From NCBI RefSeq assembly GCF_002933815.1, contig NZ_BEYR01000007.1, positions 186,001-250,000 of the forward strand: a DNA stretch of 64,000 nt, given 5' to 3'. Each line of letters begins with the position of its first letter. The stretch's first letter is position 1. Under the pieces are notes generated by a model. It worked only from the letters and a program-made list of their open reading frames with translations. It had not been told where the DNA came from and did no database searches. Position numbers and translations under genes: made by a program. Positions 10,260 to 20,700 of this stretch are shown in pieces. Origin of the DNA: Sphingobacterium sp. HMA12. GTDB lineage: Bacteria; Bacteroidota; Bacteroidia; Sphingobacteriales; Sphingobacteriaceae.

Positions 10260-10694
10260 AATTTATAATATCTATCTAAAAATAGGCAATAAAAAAGAAA
10301 AAAAGAGATTTACTGATACGCTATGATATAAAATTGAGACGCTATGATTGGTCTGACAACAATGATTTGGCGATTTTTATGGTACAATAATAACCAAAGA
10401 TAAACGTATGCCTTGCCCTAAAATTATGACAACAAATTGTTGTATTCCTATTTTTCAGCGAGTTACTTATTCATCTATTGCGCTTATACAAGCAGCATCA
10501 GGGGACTGGTTTTTCACGACGGTTTTCAGATCCCAGAAAAGGGATTTGTAGATAGACCCAGCGAGAGCCATGCGAAGATAAACATAGATAGCAGTCTGTT
10601 GCTGGACTGGAAGATATTGAAATCACTTAACATTGTTTGGGCGAGAAATTGCTCAGAAATACAGAATCAATTAAACCAATCAATTTAAACGCGT
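10260..10694 (+). promoter_or_regulatory. divergent intergenic control region between HTCS and susC
   Basis: This 435-bp gene-free stretch holds the start of the minus-strand sensor gene and the leader of the SusC/SusD pair. It contains a 21-bp-spaced direct repeat (10314-10348) and a near-palindrome, ACAACAAATTGTTGT (10429-10443). I see no exact Bacteroidota promoter (TTG, about 19 bp, TAnnTTTG). The reading frame inside 10437-10688 has no recognisable protein character. Confidence 0.5.
10314..10348 (+). repeat. two direct copies of TGAnACGCTATGAT, candidate HTCS binding site
   Basis: Copies at 10314-10327 and 10335-10348 match at 13 of 14 positions and are offset by exactly 21 bp, two helical turns. 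AraC-family proteins typically bind direct repeats with this kind of spacing. The site lies between the regulator and the susC it probably controls. Confidence 0.55.
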
Positions 10695-13679
10695 ATGAAA
10701 AACAAACTACTTGCGCAATGTATCATGGTACCGACCTTTATGCTTGTTACCCTTGTAGCGATGGCCCAAACCCGGGTCTTGAAGGGAAAGGTTGTGGATG
10801 AGACCCAAAGTCCATTGACCGGTGCCACGATCAAAGTTAAAGGAACAGCCACTGCAACAACGACAGATCCCGAGGGTTCCTTTTCGTTAAATATTTCCAA
10901 TGATGCCAAATTCCTTGAGGTATCGTACATTGGTTATGCAATGAAAGAGGTTCCCATCGCGGGAAATGACATGACGATCGCACTTGAACCGAGTACTGAT
11001 CAAGGACTGGAAGAGGTGGTTGTTATTGGGTATGGTACCGCCAGAAAAAAGGATCTGACCGGCTCTATGGTGACCATTGGAGCAAAAAATTTCAATAAGG
11101 GTATTATGACAAGCCCCGATCAATTGATACAAGGAAAGACACCTGGCGTAATGGTTATAAACAACACTGGGCAACCGGGAGGGTCGACAACTGTGCGCAT
11201 CCGTGGTAACTCATCTATTCGGGCGAGCAACAACCCTCTATTTGTTCTGGATGGTGTACCAATGTCCGGTAATTCCCCATTGCCAGAAGGCAGAGGCGGA
11301 TTCTCTTCCGATCGTGGCAATCCATTAACCTATTTGAACCCGGGTGATATTGCGAGTATGGATATCTTGAAAGATGCCTCCGCTACAGCAATCTATGGAT
11401 CGCGTGGAGCAAATGGGGTCGTCATAATTACCACGAAGAAGGGAAAAGTAGGCTCGCCAGAAGTTTCTGTCGGGGCATCTGCAGGCGTATCCACGATGCG
11501 TGAATATCCAGATGTACTGAATGCGGCACGATTTAGAGAGGCTTTAAAGTATTACACGCCATCAGAGGCCGCTGATTCCGATTTTGGTGGCAATGAAGAT
11601 GCTTTTAAAGCAATTACAAGAAAAGCCATTACACAGAATTATTATGCTGATGTGGCCGGCGGTACTGAATATGGAAAATATCGCCTATCTGGTGGTTATC
11701 TAAATCAAAATGGTATTATTCGCGGTTCACAATTGAAAAAATATACCGCTAATTTTACAGGCAACTTCCGTTTCTTGGAGAACAAGCGATTGGGCCTTGA
11801 TTTTGCCGTATTCTTGACGCAAATGGATAATAAATATGCGCCGATCAATGCTACAGTAGGCTCAGAAGGAAACGTGATCTCACAAGCTCTACAGTGGAAT
11901 CCAACCCGTCCTTTACGTGATGAGCAAGGCAATTTGACTTTTGTCAGTTCGACAACACGAAATCCGCTAACCAGTATTGAAGCATTTCGTGATTTGGCAA
12001 CAACCAATACCATGGTGGTTAACTTAGCACCATATTATAAAATTACCGATGACCTGGAGTATCGCTTTATCTACAGTGCAATGCGACAAACAGGAAATCG
12101 TGAAGGGATGTATCGAGCTGGACTTATTGATCCGTCAGCGGTGAATAATGAACAAGCATTTATTTCGAATAATGGGGAGACCAATTTGCAGATGACCCAT
12201 ATGCTTTCGTACAACAAACAAATTAACGAAGATTGGAATGTAAATGCGGTGGCGGGGTATGAATACCTAGATTACAATTTCAATAATAATATCGCCTTTG
12301 GAGGTGGATTTCGATATATGGGATTGGATTATTTCGATTATCTCCAATATTCATCGGTTTCAACCCGTGAAGTCGCATCGTACAGAAGCCCTACAAATCA
12401 ATTGCAATCCCTTTTCCTCCGTGGCGGGTTTAATTATTTGGATCGTTATCTCTTTACAGCAACTGTTCGTAGAGATGGATCAACCAAATTTGGTTCTAAC
12501 AACAAATATGCGGTATTTCCATCCTTAGCAGTAGCTTGGAATGTGGCGCAAGAAGACTTCTTGAAATCAAGCGGAATTTTTGATCAGTTGAAACTAAGAT
12601 TAGGTTGGGGAAAAACAGGTAACCAAGAGTTCCCCTCAGGTGCCTCTTTGAATAGATTGGTCTTTGGAAACCAAAGTGTTAGTCAGGCTAACTACGGAAA
12701 CCCAGACCTCAAATGGGAAACCTCAACGACAATTAATGCGGGTATTGATTTTGGTATATTCGGCAACCGTTTGTATGGTTCTATTGATTATTTCAATAAA
12801 AAGACAACGGATGCACTATTTGAACAAACACTCGCTCAGCCAGCACCTGCAGGTCGTATTTGGGTGAATTTGGATGGTGAAATCGTCAATAAAGGGGTGG
12901 AAATTGCCTTGACAGGCACCATTGTCAAAAATGACAATTGGACTTGGGATTTGACCGGTAATGCAACCTTCCTTAAAAACAGTGTAAGTGGGCTCGTAGG
13001 TTATTATGAAACGGGTGCATTAAGAGGACAAGGATTTTCTGGGGTATTAGGGCAACGAATGGTAAATGGACAACCTTTGAATGTTTGGTACCTCGCTGAT
13101 TACCAGGGAATAGATCCGCAGACGGGCATGAGCATGTATCGTGGCCAAGATGGAAGTATCAGTACAACGAATGATCCAGCAATTAATAAATTCTATACGC
13201 ATAGCCCAAATCCAACGACTTTGTTAGGTATTTCGACTAACTTGAATTATAAACAATTTTCATTGGCGGCTAATATGAATGGGGCATTTGGACATTATTT
13301 ATTTAACAACACCGCTGCGACAACCTTAGGGTTAAGTAATTTGTCTTCTAGAAATATTGGATCTGCCTTTTTTGATACTTCCGTGAAAGAATCTACATCC
13401 AATTCGGCAGCGCCATCGACTCGTTTTCTGGAAAAAGGAAACTACTTAAAAATGGCTAACCTGACTTTAAGCTATAAGGTAGGGGACGTTGGAAAAACAC
13501 TCAAGAATCTTAATGTATCGCTAACTGGACAGAACCTTTTTATTATAACTAAATACACAGGTTTCGATCCTGAAGTAAATACAGATGGAGCAACAAATGG
13601 TATTCCTTCGTTGGGCATCGAATATTTGCCGTATCCTCCAGCGAGAAATATACTATTGGGTGTTAATTTCTCACTATAG
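10695..13679 (+). CDS. SusC-like TonB-dependent outer-membrane transporter
   Basis: Imports glycan fragments across the outer membrane, working with the SusD-like lid encoded next. A signal peptide ends near residue 24 (VAMAQ). A carboxypeptidase-regulatory-like domain spans about residues 28-105, and the linker EEVVVIGYG is the conserved TonB-box-like region of this family. The plug domain carries VRIRGNSSI and the signature SMDILKDASATAIYGSRGANGVV, and the C-terminal barrel ends on the aromatic-poor NFSL. Length 994 aa is normal. There is no STN domain, as expected for a pair controlled by an HTCS rather than an anti-sigma factor. No enzymes follow, so the substrate is unknown. Confidence 0.95.
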   Translation: MKNKLLAQCIMVPTFMLVTLVAMAQTRVLKGKVVDETQSPLTGATIKVKGTATATTTDPEGSFSLNISNDAKFLEVSYIGYAMKEVPIAGNDMTIALEPSTDQGLEEVVVIGYGTARKKDLTGSMVTIGAKNFNKGIMTSPDQLIQGKTPGVMVINNTGQPGGSTTVRIRGNSSIRASNNPLFVLDGVPMSGNSPLPEGRGGFSSDRGNPLTYLNPGDIASMDILKDASATAIYGSRGANGVVIITTKKGKVGSPEVSVGASAGVSTMREYPDVLNAARFREALKYYTPSEAADSDFGGNEDAFKAITRKAITQNYYADVAGGTEYGKYRLSGGYLNQNGIIRGSQLKKYTANFTGNFRFLENKRLGLDFAVFLTQMDNKYAPINATVGSEGNVISQALQWNPTRPLRDEQGNLTFVSSTTRNPLTSIEAFRDLATTNTMVVNLAPYYKITDDLEYRFIYSAMRQTGNREGMYRAGLIDPSAVNNEQAFISNNGETNLQMTHMLSYNKQINEDWNVNAVAGYEYLDYNFNNNIAFGGGFRYMGLDYFDYLQYSSVSTREVASYRSPTNQLQSLFLRGGFNYLDRYLFTATVRRDGSTKFGSNNKYAVFPSLAVAWNVAQEDFLKSSGIFDQLKLRLGWGKTGNQEFPSGASLNRLVFGNQSVSQANYGNPDLKWETSTTINAGIDFGIFGNRLYGSIDYFNKKTTDALFEQTLAQPAPAGRIWVNLDGEIVNKGVEIALTGTIVKNDNWTWDLTGNATFLKNSVSGLVGYYETGALRGQGFSGVLGQRMVNGQPLNVWYLADYQGIDPQTGMSMYRGQDGSISTTNDPAINKFYTHSPNPTTLLGISTNLNYKQFSLAANMNGAFGHYLFNNTAATTLGLSNLSSRNIGSAFFDTSVKESTSNSAAPSTRFLEKGNYLKMANLTLSYKVGDVGKTLKNLNVSLTGQNLFIITKYTGFDPEVNTDGATNGIPSLGIEYLPYPPARNILLGVNFSL

Positions 13680-13710
13680 ACGATAAGTAGATATCATTGG
13701 ATAATAAAAT

Positions 13711-15291
13711 ATGAGACAGATGAAATTAAGAACTTTATTATATATCGGAGTAATAGGCTCAGTTGTGGCGAGTACCTATTCCTGTACTAAACTGAAAGAG
13801 GAGTTTAAGGGAGAATTGGAAGAAGGAACGTCAAATGTTGATCCGGGCAGCCTTTTGGTTACCGCGTATAACTCGTTGAACACACCTTATCAACAGGAGC
13901 AACGCTGGGTGATGCAAGAAATATCCACGGATGCTGCTATGGCACCTACACGGGGTGGTGACTGGGACGATAACGGAATGCATCGGGCGATTCACCTGCA
14001 TACTTGGAATGCAGATAATGGCTATATGAACAATACCTTTGTGAGTTTGGGAACTGCAATTTATAATGCATCTAACGTTTTACAGTACAAGCCCAATGCG
14101 CAGCAAGCTGCAGAAGCCCGATTTATTCGTGCACTAACCATGTTTGATATGCTGGATCTATATGGTGTGGTGCCTATGCGTGAAGGAGAATCTTTTGATG
14201 ATTTTAGGATAGCACCAGAAGTATTACAACCGCAAGCAGCTATTGATTATATGGTCAAAGAGCTCAATGAAATATTAAATAGTTTGCCAGCAAATGGTCC
14301 AAAAGCAGCTTATGTCGCTAATCGGAACGCTGCAAAGACTTTGCTGATGAAAATCTACTTGAATAAAGGCGCATTTTTGAATAGGCAAACACCTGCTTTT
14401 GCTGCTGATGACATGAATAAAGTAATTACTTTAGCCAAAGAAATTGCTGCAAGCGGAGCTTATAGCGTATCTGCGAAAGGGAAATATTTTGACAATTTTG
14501 CCCCGGATAACGATGAAAAGTCAACAGAGAATATTTACACTTTATTCAACAAAAATGGCGAAAGAGGTGGAAATGTGGATCGGACCTGGAATACCATTGC
14601 CCATTATAATATGAATCCGGGAGGCTGGAATGGTTGGTGTACACTATCAGATTACTACGATAAATTCAGTGCTGCTGATGAACGCAGAGGAATTTACTAC
14701 GAGTACGCTGCGGATACCACCTCAAACAAAACAAAAAAATTCGAACGTCAGAATGTGGGTTTCTTTGCTGGACAACAATACAATTGGAGTACAAATAAAC
14801 CATTAATGGCCCGAAACCCTTCAACAGCGCCACTGTCTTTTACACGGGAGGTAACAATTCGTACTTCTGGAGCAACTTTAGAGACTGCGGGTATTCGACC
14901 TATGAAATATGCTTTCGATTACGCTGTTACTGGACAGCGTAATAATGACTGGGTGGTTTTTCGTTATTCGGATGTGTTATTGATGCAGGCTGAAGCGATT
15001 TTAAGAGGGGGCACCGGGACAGCTGGTGAGGCACTGGATTTGGTCAATGGTATTCGGAAAAATCGTGGTGTGGCTAATTTTACGGCCCTGACACTGGACA
15101 ACCTGTTGGATGAACGCGCTCGCGAATTGTACTGGGAAGGTTGGCGTAGACAAGATTTAATTCGATTTGGTAAGTTTTTACTGGCTTGGCAAGAAAAGGC
15201 TGCAGATCCGGACCCAAAAACTTTGTTATACCCTATTCCGAGTCAACAGATAGCAGTTAACCCCAACCTGAAGCAAAATCCAGGTTATTAA
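13711..15291 (+). CDS. SusD/RagB-family surface glycan-binding lipoprotein
   Basis: Forms the lid of the preceding SusC transporter and binds oligosaccharide at the cell surface. The 526-aa precursor has a lipoprotein signal with predicted lipidated C25 (STYSC). An N-terminal tetratricopeptide-like region contains EARFIRALTMFDMLDLYG, and the C-terminal SusD domain carries RYSDVLLMQAEAI, DERARELYWEG and RRQDLIRFGKF, all standard family signatures. It starts 31 nt after susC, and a strong terminator follows 53 nt downstream, closing a two-gene operon. Confidence 0.94.
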   Translation: MRQMKLRTLLYIGVIGSVVASTYSCTKLKEEFKGELEEGTSNVDPGSLLVTAYNSLNTPYQQEQRWVMQEISTDAAMAPTRGGDWDDNGMHRAIHLHTWNADNGYMNNTFVSLGTAIYNASNVLQYKPNAQQAAEARFIRALTMFDMLDLYGVVPMREGESFDDFRIAPEVLQPQAAIDYMVKELNEILNSLPANGPKAAYVANRNAAKTLLMKIYLNKGAFLNRQTPAFAADDMNKVITLAKEIAASGAYSVSAKGKYFDNFAPDNDEKSTENIYTLFNKNGERGGNVDRTWNTIAHYNMNPGGWNGWCTLSDYYDKFSAADERRGIYYEYAADTTSNKTKKFERQNVGFFAGQQYNWSTNKPLMARNPSTAPLSFTREVTIRTSGATLETAGIRPMKYAFDYAVTGQRNNDWVVFRYSDVLLMQAEAILRGGTGTAGEALDLVNGIRKNRGVANFTALTLDNLLDERARELYWEGWRRQDLIRFGKFLLAWQEKAADPDPKTLLYPIPSQQIAVNPNLKQNPGY

Positions 15292-15344
15292 CAAAGAATC
15301 GCTCAAGCTATAGCAAAAAATGCAGCTTGACTGATTTTATATCG

Positions 15345-15398
15345 AAGGTATTTAGATTTTAGGAATTTCCCCCTATCATCTAAATACCTTTTTTCTTT
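15345..15398 (+). terminator. rho-independent terminator after the SusC/SusD pair
   Basis: AAGGTATTTAGAT (15345-15357) and ATCTAAATACCTT (15378-15390) form a perfect 13-bp stem, followed directly by TTTTCTTT. Confidence 0.88.
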
Positions 15399-15492
15399 AG
15401 ATAGACAGATGAATGGCTCACCATGGTCTGGTTCGGTATTCCGTCGGGTTATCGTTAGGGCTCCGTCGGGACATAGTCGCCTCCGCTTCGTT

Positions 15493-15668
15493 ATGAGAAC
15501 GACATGAGTCCGTACTGAGTCCGTGATGAGTCCGAGTCAGACACGGACTCACGATTTAAGCAACAGGGTCTTATCCCGCACTTACCTGCGCTATGGGACG
15601 AAGAGGGGGTATAGCAGGTACGGAGCGGACTCGAATCAATGCCGAAAGACTGTAATACACGGACTCAG
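15493..15668 (+). repeat. 11-bp tandem repeat with inverted copies
   Basis: Four units start at 15493, 15504, 15515 and 15526, with consensus near ATGAGTCCGTR and an exact 11-bp period; the first unit is degenerate. The core GAGTCCG recurs inverted as CGGACTC at 15544, 15626 and 15660. CTGAGTCCGTG (15515-15525) and CACGGACTCAG (15658-15668) are perfect inverted partners, and TACCTGC/GCAGGTA (15583-15589/15614-15620) nests within them. TCCGTCGGG is also duplicated just upstream (15440-15448 and 15462-15470). Nothing here reads as a protein. It may be an operator array, a structured RNA or a degraded repeat element. Confidence 0.6.
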
Positions 15669-16081
15669 TTTGTCTAAGCTATCTATATGTATTGTAAAAC
15701 AGTTTATATGTTTTATTATTACTTTTATTTGGGTAGAAAATTAATACTAAAAAAATATTTATTCAGCTTTATCAATAAATATGTTTAGGATATCTATATT
15801 TATTTTTTCTTCGGCATCTGAAATCATCAATACGATCTCAGATCATTGTGTAATTTGCCAAATTGAATGTGATCTTTTGAAGTTTTCTGGTCTTACCTCT
15901 TGAAGGAGAAAATATTATCTTGTTTTTTTGATAAAAAATAGTCACTTTAGTTGTAGATAACTAGCCAAAAAGGATTGGTGAGTTGATGGATGAAACTTAA
16001 GAAACCATCAAGGGCCAAGTTTCCGATACAATGATTGTATGAATATGATTGTAAGGAAGTAAGACTATCTAAATGTAGATT
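15669..16081 (+). promoter_or_regulatory. AT-rich upstream region of the sigma-factor operon
   Basis: No gene is visible. Close to the sigma gene lie a palindrome, ATACAATGATTGTAT (16026-16040), and a short inverted repeat, ATCTA-AATG-TAGAT, just before the start codon. The promoter of the downstream operon must lie here, but I cannot place it from consensus. Confidence 0.35.
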
Positions 16082-16609
16082 ATGATTAATGAAATCCTAC
16101 AGCGGGCACCTACGAACGAAAAAGAGTTTTTTTTAGCTTATCGTTATTGGTATAGGAAATTATATTATTTCTTATACCAGAAAACACAGTGTTCGGATCT
16201 TGCGGAGGATGTTGTCCAGCAAACATTCCTGATCGTTTGGGAACGTAAGAATGAATCAAATCAGCAGTTGCTATTTAGCACACAACTATTTCAGATTGCA
16301 CGTACCAAATTGATAGATGAGCTCCGACGTCGAGCTCTGAACAGAAAGTATATCGATTTTGAGAAACCTTTTGTCTTGAGTCAGTATGAGGATATGGAGC
16401 GCAGGATCGCTTACAAAGATGAGCTAGAGTATGTAAAGGGACTGATCGCTCAAATGCCCTTTATGCGCCAGCAGGTCTTTTATCTGCATAAATTTGAAGA
16501 GTTGAGCTACAAAGAAATTGCCGTCAAATTGTCCATTTCGCCTAAGACCGTGGAGAACCACATCAGCATCGGTCTAAAATTCATTAAAAAATTTTTCAGA
16601 TTGCTTTAG
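16082..16609 (+). CDS. ECF-family RNA polymerase sigma factor (FecI-like)
   Basis: Directs RNA polymerase to the downstream SusC/SusD operon when released by its anti-sigma partner. The 175-aa protein has sigma region 2 at about residues 20-90 (DLAEDVVQQTFLIVWE) and region 4 at about 115-170, with the helix-turn-helix ELSYKEIAVKLSISPKTVENH. The C-terminal KFIKKFFRLL is typical of this Bacteroidota group. A FecR-like gene follows after 64 nt. Confidence 0.93.
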   Translation: MINEILQRAPTNEKEFFLAYRYWYRKLYYFLYQKTQCSDLAEDVVQQTFLIVWERKNESNQQLLFSTQLFQIARTKLIDELRRRALNRKYIDFEKPFVLSQYEDMERRIAYKDELEYVKGLIAQMPFMRQQVFYLHKFEELSYKEIAVKLSISPKTVENHISIGLKFIKKFFRLL

Positions 16610-16673
16610 GGGATACGATAGCCTTTGTTCGTATTACAGTTAAATACCTGTTCACAACTGGGCAGTAACTGTT

Positions 16674-17711
16674 ATGAATCGTAAGCAATTATTAAATAAA
16701 TTCCTGGCAAATCAATGTTCAGCGGAGGAGGCTAAGCTTGTATTCTCCTGGCTCAACGAGAATCCGAAACTATTGGATGACCTAATCTCGGAGGAGGATT
16801 GGATGTCTTATATTTCCCGGGAAAAAAACAATAAACAAGGGGGGGATTTTTTGTTAAAGACCCTGCTTATAGTTCTTGTGTTTGGACTACTGTTTGTTTG
16901 CTCAAACCTGCTTCAGCTTCCGGGTGGTCAGCAGGCCCAACTGACATCAGGAAGCGTGATCAAAGCACTTTATTATAATCCATCCCTGAGGACAAAAGAA
17001 GTAATTACAGCCGATGAATCCCACCTTTTTCTTGAACCCGGCGCACTTGTACAGGTTCAGATCAAAGCAGATATGGATCTCAGACAAGTTAAGGTATTGG
17101 AAGGAAAGGTCCGATTTGACGTTGCAAAGGATCCTTCTAAACCTTTTGTTGTACAAAGCAATCAATTGTTGACAACTGCATTGGGGACCCAATTTACAGT
17201 TGACTATAACAGCAGGTCAGCACAGGTTATTGTCCAATTGTTTGAAGGAAAGGTACGCGTGGCCTCTACGGATCATGGCGTTGCTAAGATTCTAAATCCC
17301 GGGCAGCAGATTTATTTTACGCCGTCTTCACCTTTGATCCGCTCTAATTTCGGTCAACAACGCTATGCTAACGATAAGAAACCTGCTCCAGAGCCAGCAA
17401 TCGTTGTCGCGAAAATGAGTACATATACCTATCCGTCAACGATACATCAATCGACGAACTGGTTGCAAATGGACGAGACCTCCCTCTCAGAGATCATTCA
17501 ATATATCAATCATGAACTTGACATGCCTGTATCCTATGATTCATTGCTGGTCAGGAACTATCGTTTAAAAGGTCGTTTTCGGAAAAATACAGCCATGGAT
17601 ATGCAGGATAAAACACTATTGGCCGAATCCATCTTGCAATTGATTGTTGAAGTGAACCCCTTTAAGTTGGAAAAACAACAGCATACATATATACTCAAAC
17701 CTAAAAAATAG
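16674..17711 (+). CDS. FecR-family anti-sigma factor
   Basis: A single-pass inner-membrane protein that holds the preceding sigma factor and receives a signal from the outer-membrane transporter. About 58 cytoplasmic N-terminal residues precede the transmembrane helix (about 60-80). The periplasmic FecR domain carries VKVLEGKVRFDVAKDPSKPFVV and VQLFEGKVRVAS, and the C-terminal DUF4974 domain covers about residues 260-345. Its stop is 4 nt before the susC start, so translation is probably coupled. The partner SusC lacks the usual STN signalling domain, which leaves the signal route unclear. Confidence 0.9.
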   Translation: MNRKQLLNKFLANQCSAEEAKLVFSWLNENPKLLDDLISEEDWMSYISREKNNKQGGDFLLKTLLIVLVFGLLFVCSNLLQLPGGQQAQLTSGSVIKALYYNPSLRTKEVITADESHLFLEPGALVQVQIKADMDLRQVKVLEGKVRFDVAKDPSKPFVVQSNQLLTTALGTQFTVDYNSRSAQVIVQLFEGKVRVASTDHGVAKILNPGQQIYFTPSSPLIRSNFGQQRYANDKKPAPEPAIVVAKMSTYTYPSTIHQSTNWLQMDETSLSEIIQYINHELDMPVSYDSLLVRNYRLKGRFRKNTAMDMQDKTLLAESILQLIVEVNPFKLEKQQHTYILKPKK

Positions 17712-17715
17712 AATT

Positions 17716-20700
17716 ATGGTAGAACTCAACTTAACCAAGAAACCATTTTTTGTTTTGCTTCTGCTTACATTGATGTCTTTTCAATGTCTGGCTGGAACGA
17801 TTAATGGTGTCGTCAAGAACGCTGCGGGTCAGCGCCTGGCTGGAGTCAGCATTGTCCTGAAAAATGCAGGAAGCAATTTTTCGACAAGCGGTTCCAGTGC
17901 AGCTGACGGAAGTTTTCGATTTGCGGAAGTCCCGAATGCTAAAGGCTATGAATTGACTTTTTCCTATATTGGTTATCAGACTTATGTAGAAAAAAATGTA
18001 CAGGTATCTGCCTCGGGAGCGACGACCTTATCCATTATTTTGGAAGATCAGGTCAATCAATTGGAGGATGTGGTGGTGATCGGATATGGTAAACAGAAAA
18101 AAAGTGATCTGACCGGTGCCATCGCTTCGCTGTCTAGTAATGAACTAACAAAAGGTGGGGCTGTGAGTAATGTCGGACAGGCGCTGCAAGGTAAAGCATC
18201 GGGGGTGGTGGTGACACAAAATTCCAAAGCTCCGGGAGGAAGTACATCAATACGGATCCGTGGTACCAATTCCATTAGTGGCAGCAATGATCCCCTATAT
18301 GTCATCGATGGATTTCCAACAAATAACGGGATAAACATTAATCCGGAAGATATTGCTTCCATGGACATTCTCAAAGATGCATCTGCAACAGCAATCTACG
18401 GATCTAGGGGAGCCAACGGTGTTATTATTATTACAACGAAACGTGGCAAAACTGATCAAAATAACATCACTTACAGTGGTTACGTGGGGACACAAAACCC
18501 GATCAATCCCTTCACTTTCTTGGATGGTAAGCAGTATATGAACCTTGCAAATGCACTGTATAAGGAAATTGAAGGACAGGAAAATCAGGAATATGCGGTG
18601 TACACCAAATCGCAGCTCGAATCCGATGTCAATACCGATTGGGTTAAAGAGACCATGCGCAACAGCGTTCTGCAAAATCACAATTTACAGTTCTCGGGCG
18701 GTGGCGAGAAGACAAAGGTATTGACAAGCTTAGGATACTTTGATCAAAAAGGTGTTCTGAAGACAACCGATTTTAATCGGATATCTGGTCGTATCAACGT
18801 GGACCAAAAAGTAAATGACTTTATCCGAACAGGCGCAACCATATCTGCTCAACGTGAAAAATCCAATATGCAGCTTTATGATGGCAATATCCTGAATTCG
18901 AACGTACTGTACAGCATATTGACCTATGATCCTACGGTGCCGGTTTATAATGCGGATGGCAGCTTTGGAAGACCTCCGGGCGGGCAGGGTGACAATCCTT
19001 TGGCCAACCTGATCTCTAGAATCAACGACGTACAAAGGGATAAGTTAAACGGTAATATCTTTGTTGAGGTCAATCCGATCAAGGAGTTGACTTTACGTAT
19101 GAGTGCCGGAACGGAGATCACTCATGACCAGTTGGGTAGTTATCTGACTAGAGATTCTTATCAAGGTGGTATTGATGACGGTGTCGCCAGTCAGGCAGAT
19201 TACAACGAAACACATAATCTGATTGATTTTTATGCGACTTATGCTAAGGTGTTTAATGAAAAGCATAGTCTGAATGTGATGGGGGGATATTCCTATGAGA
19301 AATATGTGCGTAACAACAAGGGCATAAACGTTAAAGGTTTTTCGACAGACTTATTGGAATACAATAATCTGGGAATGGCCTCAAGTATTACTGGGGTCAA
19401 CTCTGCGAAATCAGAGAACCTTGTGATCTCTTTTTTTGGTCGCGTGAATTACACCTATGATGATAAATACCTGTTGACGGCAACCTTACGTCGGGACGGT
19501 TCTTCCCGTTTTAGTCCGAATCATCGTTGGGGAACTTTTCCTTCCGCAGCATTTGCGTGGAAAATAAACAACGAGGATTTTATGCAGGAACAACAGTTGT
19601 TTTCGGACCTAAAATTCAGATTGGGTTATGGACAGACCGGAAACGATAGGGTGGCCGATTATGCTTCCTATGGATTGATGGATAATGGGCATTATACTTT
19701 TGATGGTATCAACAATGCCGGTGGTGTAAAACAAAATCCGACTTATCCTGAAAATGACAAACTGAAATGGGAGTCGACTACCCAGTATAATGCCGGGATT
19801 GATTTTTCATTCTTTAAAAATAGATTGGCATTTACCTTGGATGCCTATTACAAAAAAACAAATGACTTGCTAATTAGGAGTATTTTACCTTACTATACGG
19901 GATATACTTCTGGGCAGCGTAACTTGGGTTCTATGAACAATAAAGGAATCGAGTTTTCCGTAACGAGCAAGAATATGGTGGGGGAATTTACCTGGGAAAC
20001 AAAATTAAATCTTGCCATGAACCGCAATAAAGTATCCAGTCTTGGCGGTGAGCCTGAACAGCTATTGACATCTTCAAAACCGATGGGAAATGTCTCGGAA
20101 GAAGCGTATTCTGTAATCCGTGTGGGCGAATCGTTGGGTTCTTTGTTCGGTTATAAATATCTAGGTGTTATCCAGCAGGGAGAAAACTATGCACCTCAGC
20201 CCAATTCAAAACCTGGAGATCCGAAATTTGCCGATGTCAATGGGGATGGTACGATCAACTCGGCCGACCGCACAATTATCGGGCGAGGCTATCCTAAATT
20301 GAATTTCGGTATGACCAATTCATTTACCTATAAACAGTTTGATTTGACGGCTTTTGTCTATGGAAATATCGGCAATGATCTGCTTAATATGACGCGTATG
20401 AACATCGAATGGAAGCGTGGTATCGAAGCATTAAATCGCTGGACGCCGACCAATACCAATACAGATATTCCACGAAATGGATTCTACTACATGAACTATG
20501 GCGGCTATATTAACGATCACTTTATTGAAAATGCTTCTTTCTTACGTCTACGGAATTTGACATTGGGTTATACAATTCCATTGAAAACTAAGGCGATTCA
20601 ATCGATACGTATGTATGGTATGGCGGAAAATTTGTTTACCATCAGCAATTACTCGGGCTGGGATCCAGAAGTAGATACGAAAGGATATGAAAATGATGCC

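Noticed and set aside
10437..10688. 83-aa open frame upstream of susC.
   Set aside because: No recognisable protein character; it occupies the susC leader and control region.
15504..15555. Possible hammerhead ribozyme, since ATGAGTCCGTG resembles the classic CTGATGAG stem II sequence.
   Set aside because: The conserved CUGAUGA and GAAA core segments are not both present in the right places; the similarity comes from the 11-bp repeat unit.
15523..15744. 73-aa open frame in the gap after the second SusD gene.
   Set aside because: It is made of the repeat array, has no domain-like pattern and no promoter or operon context.
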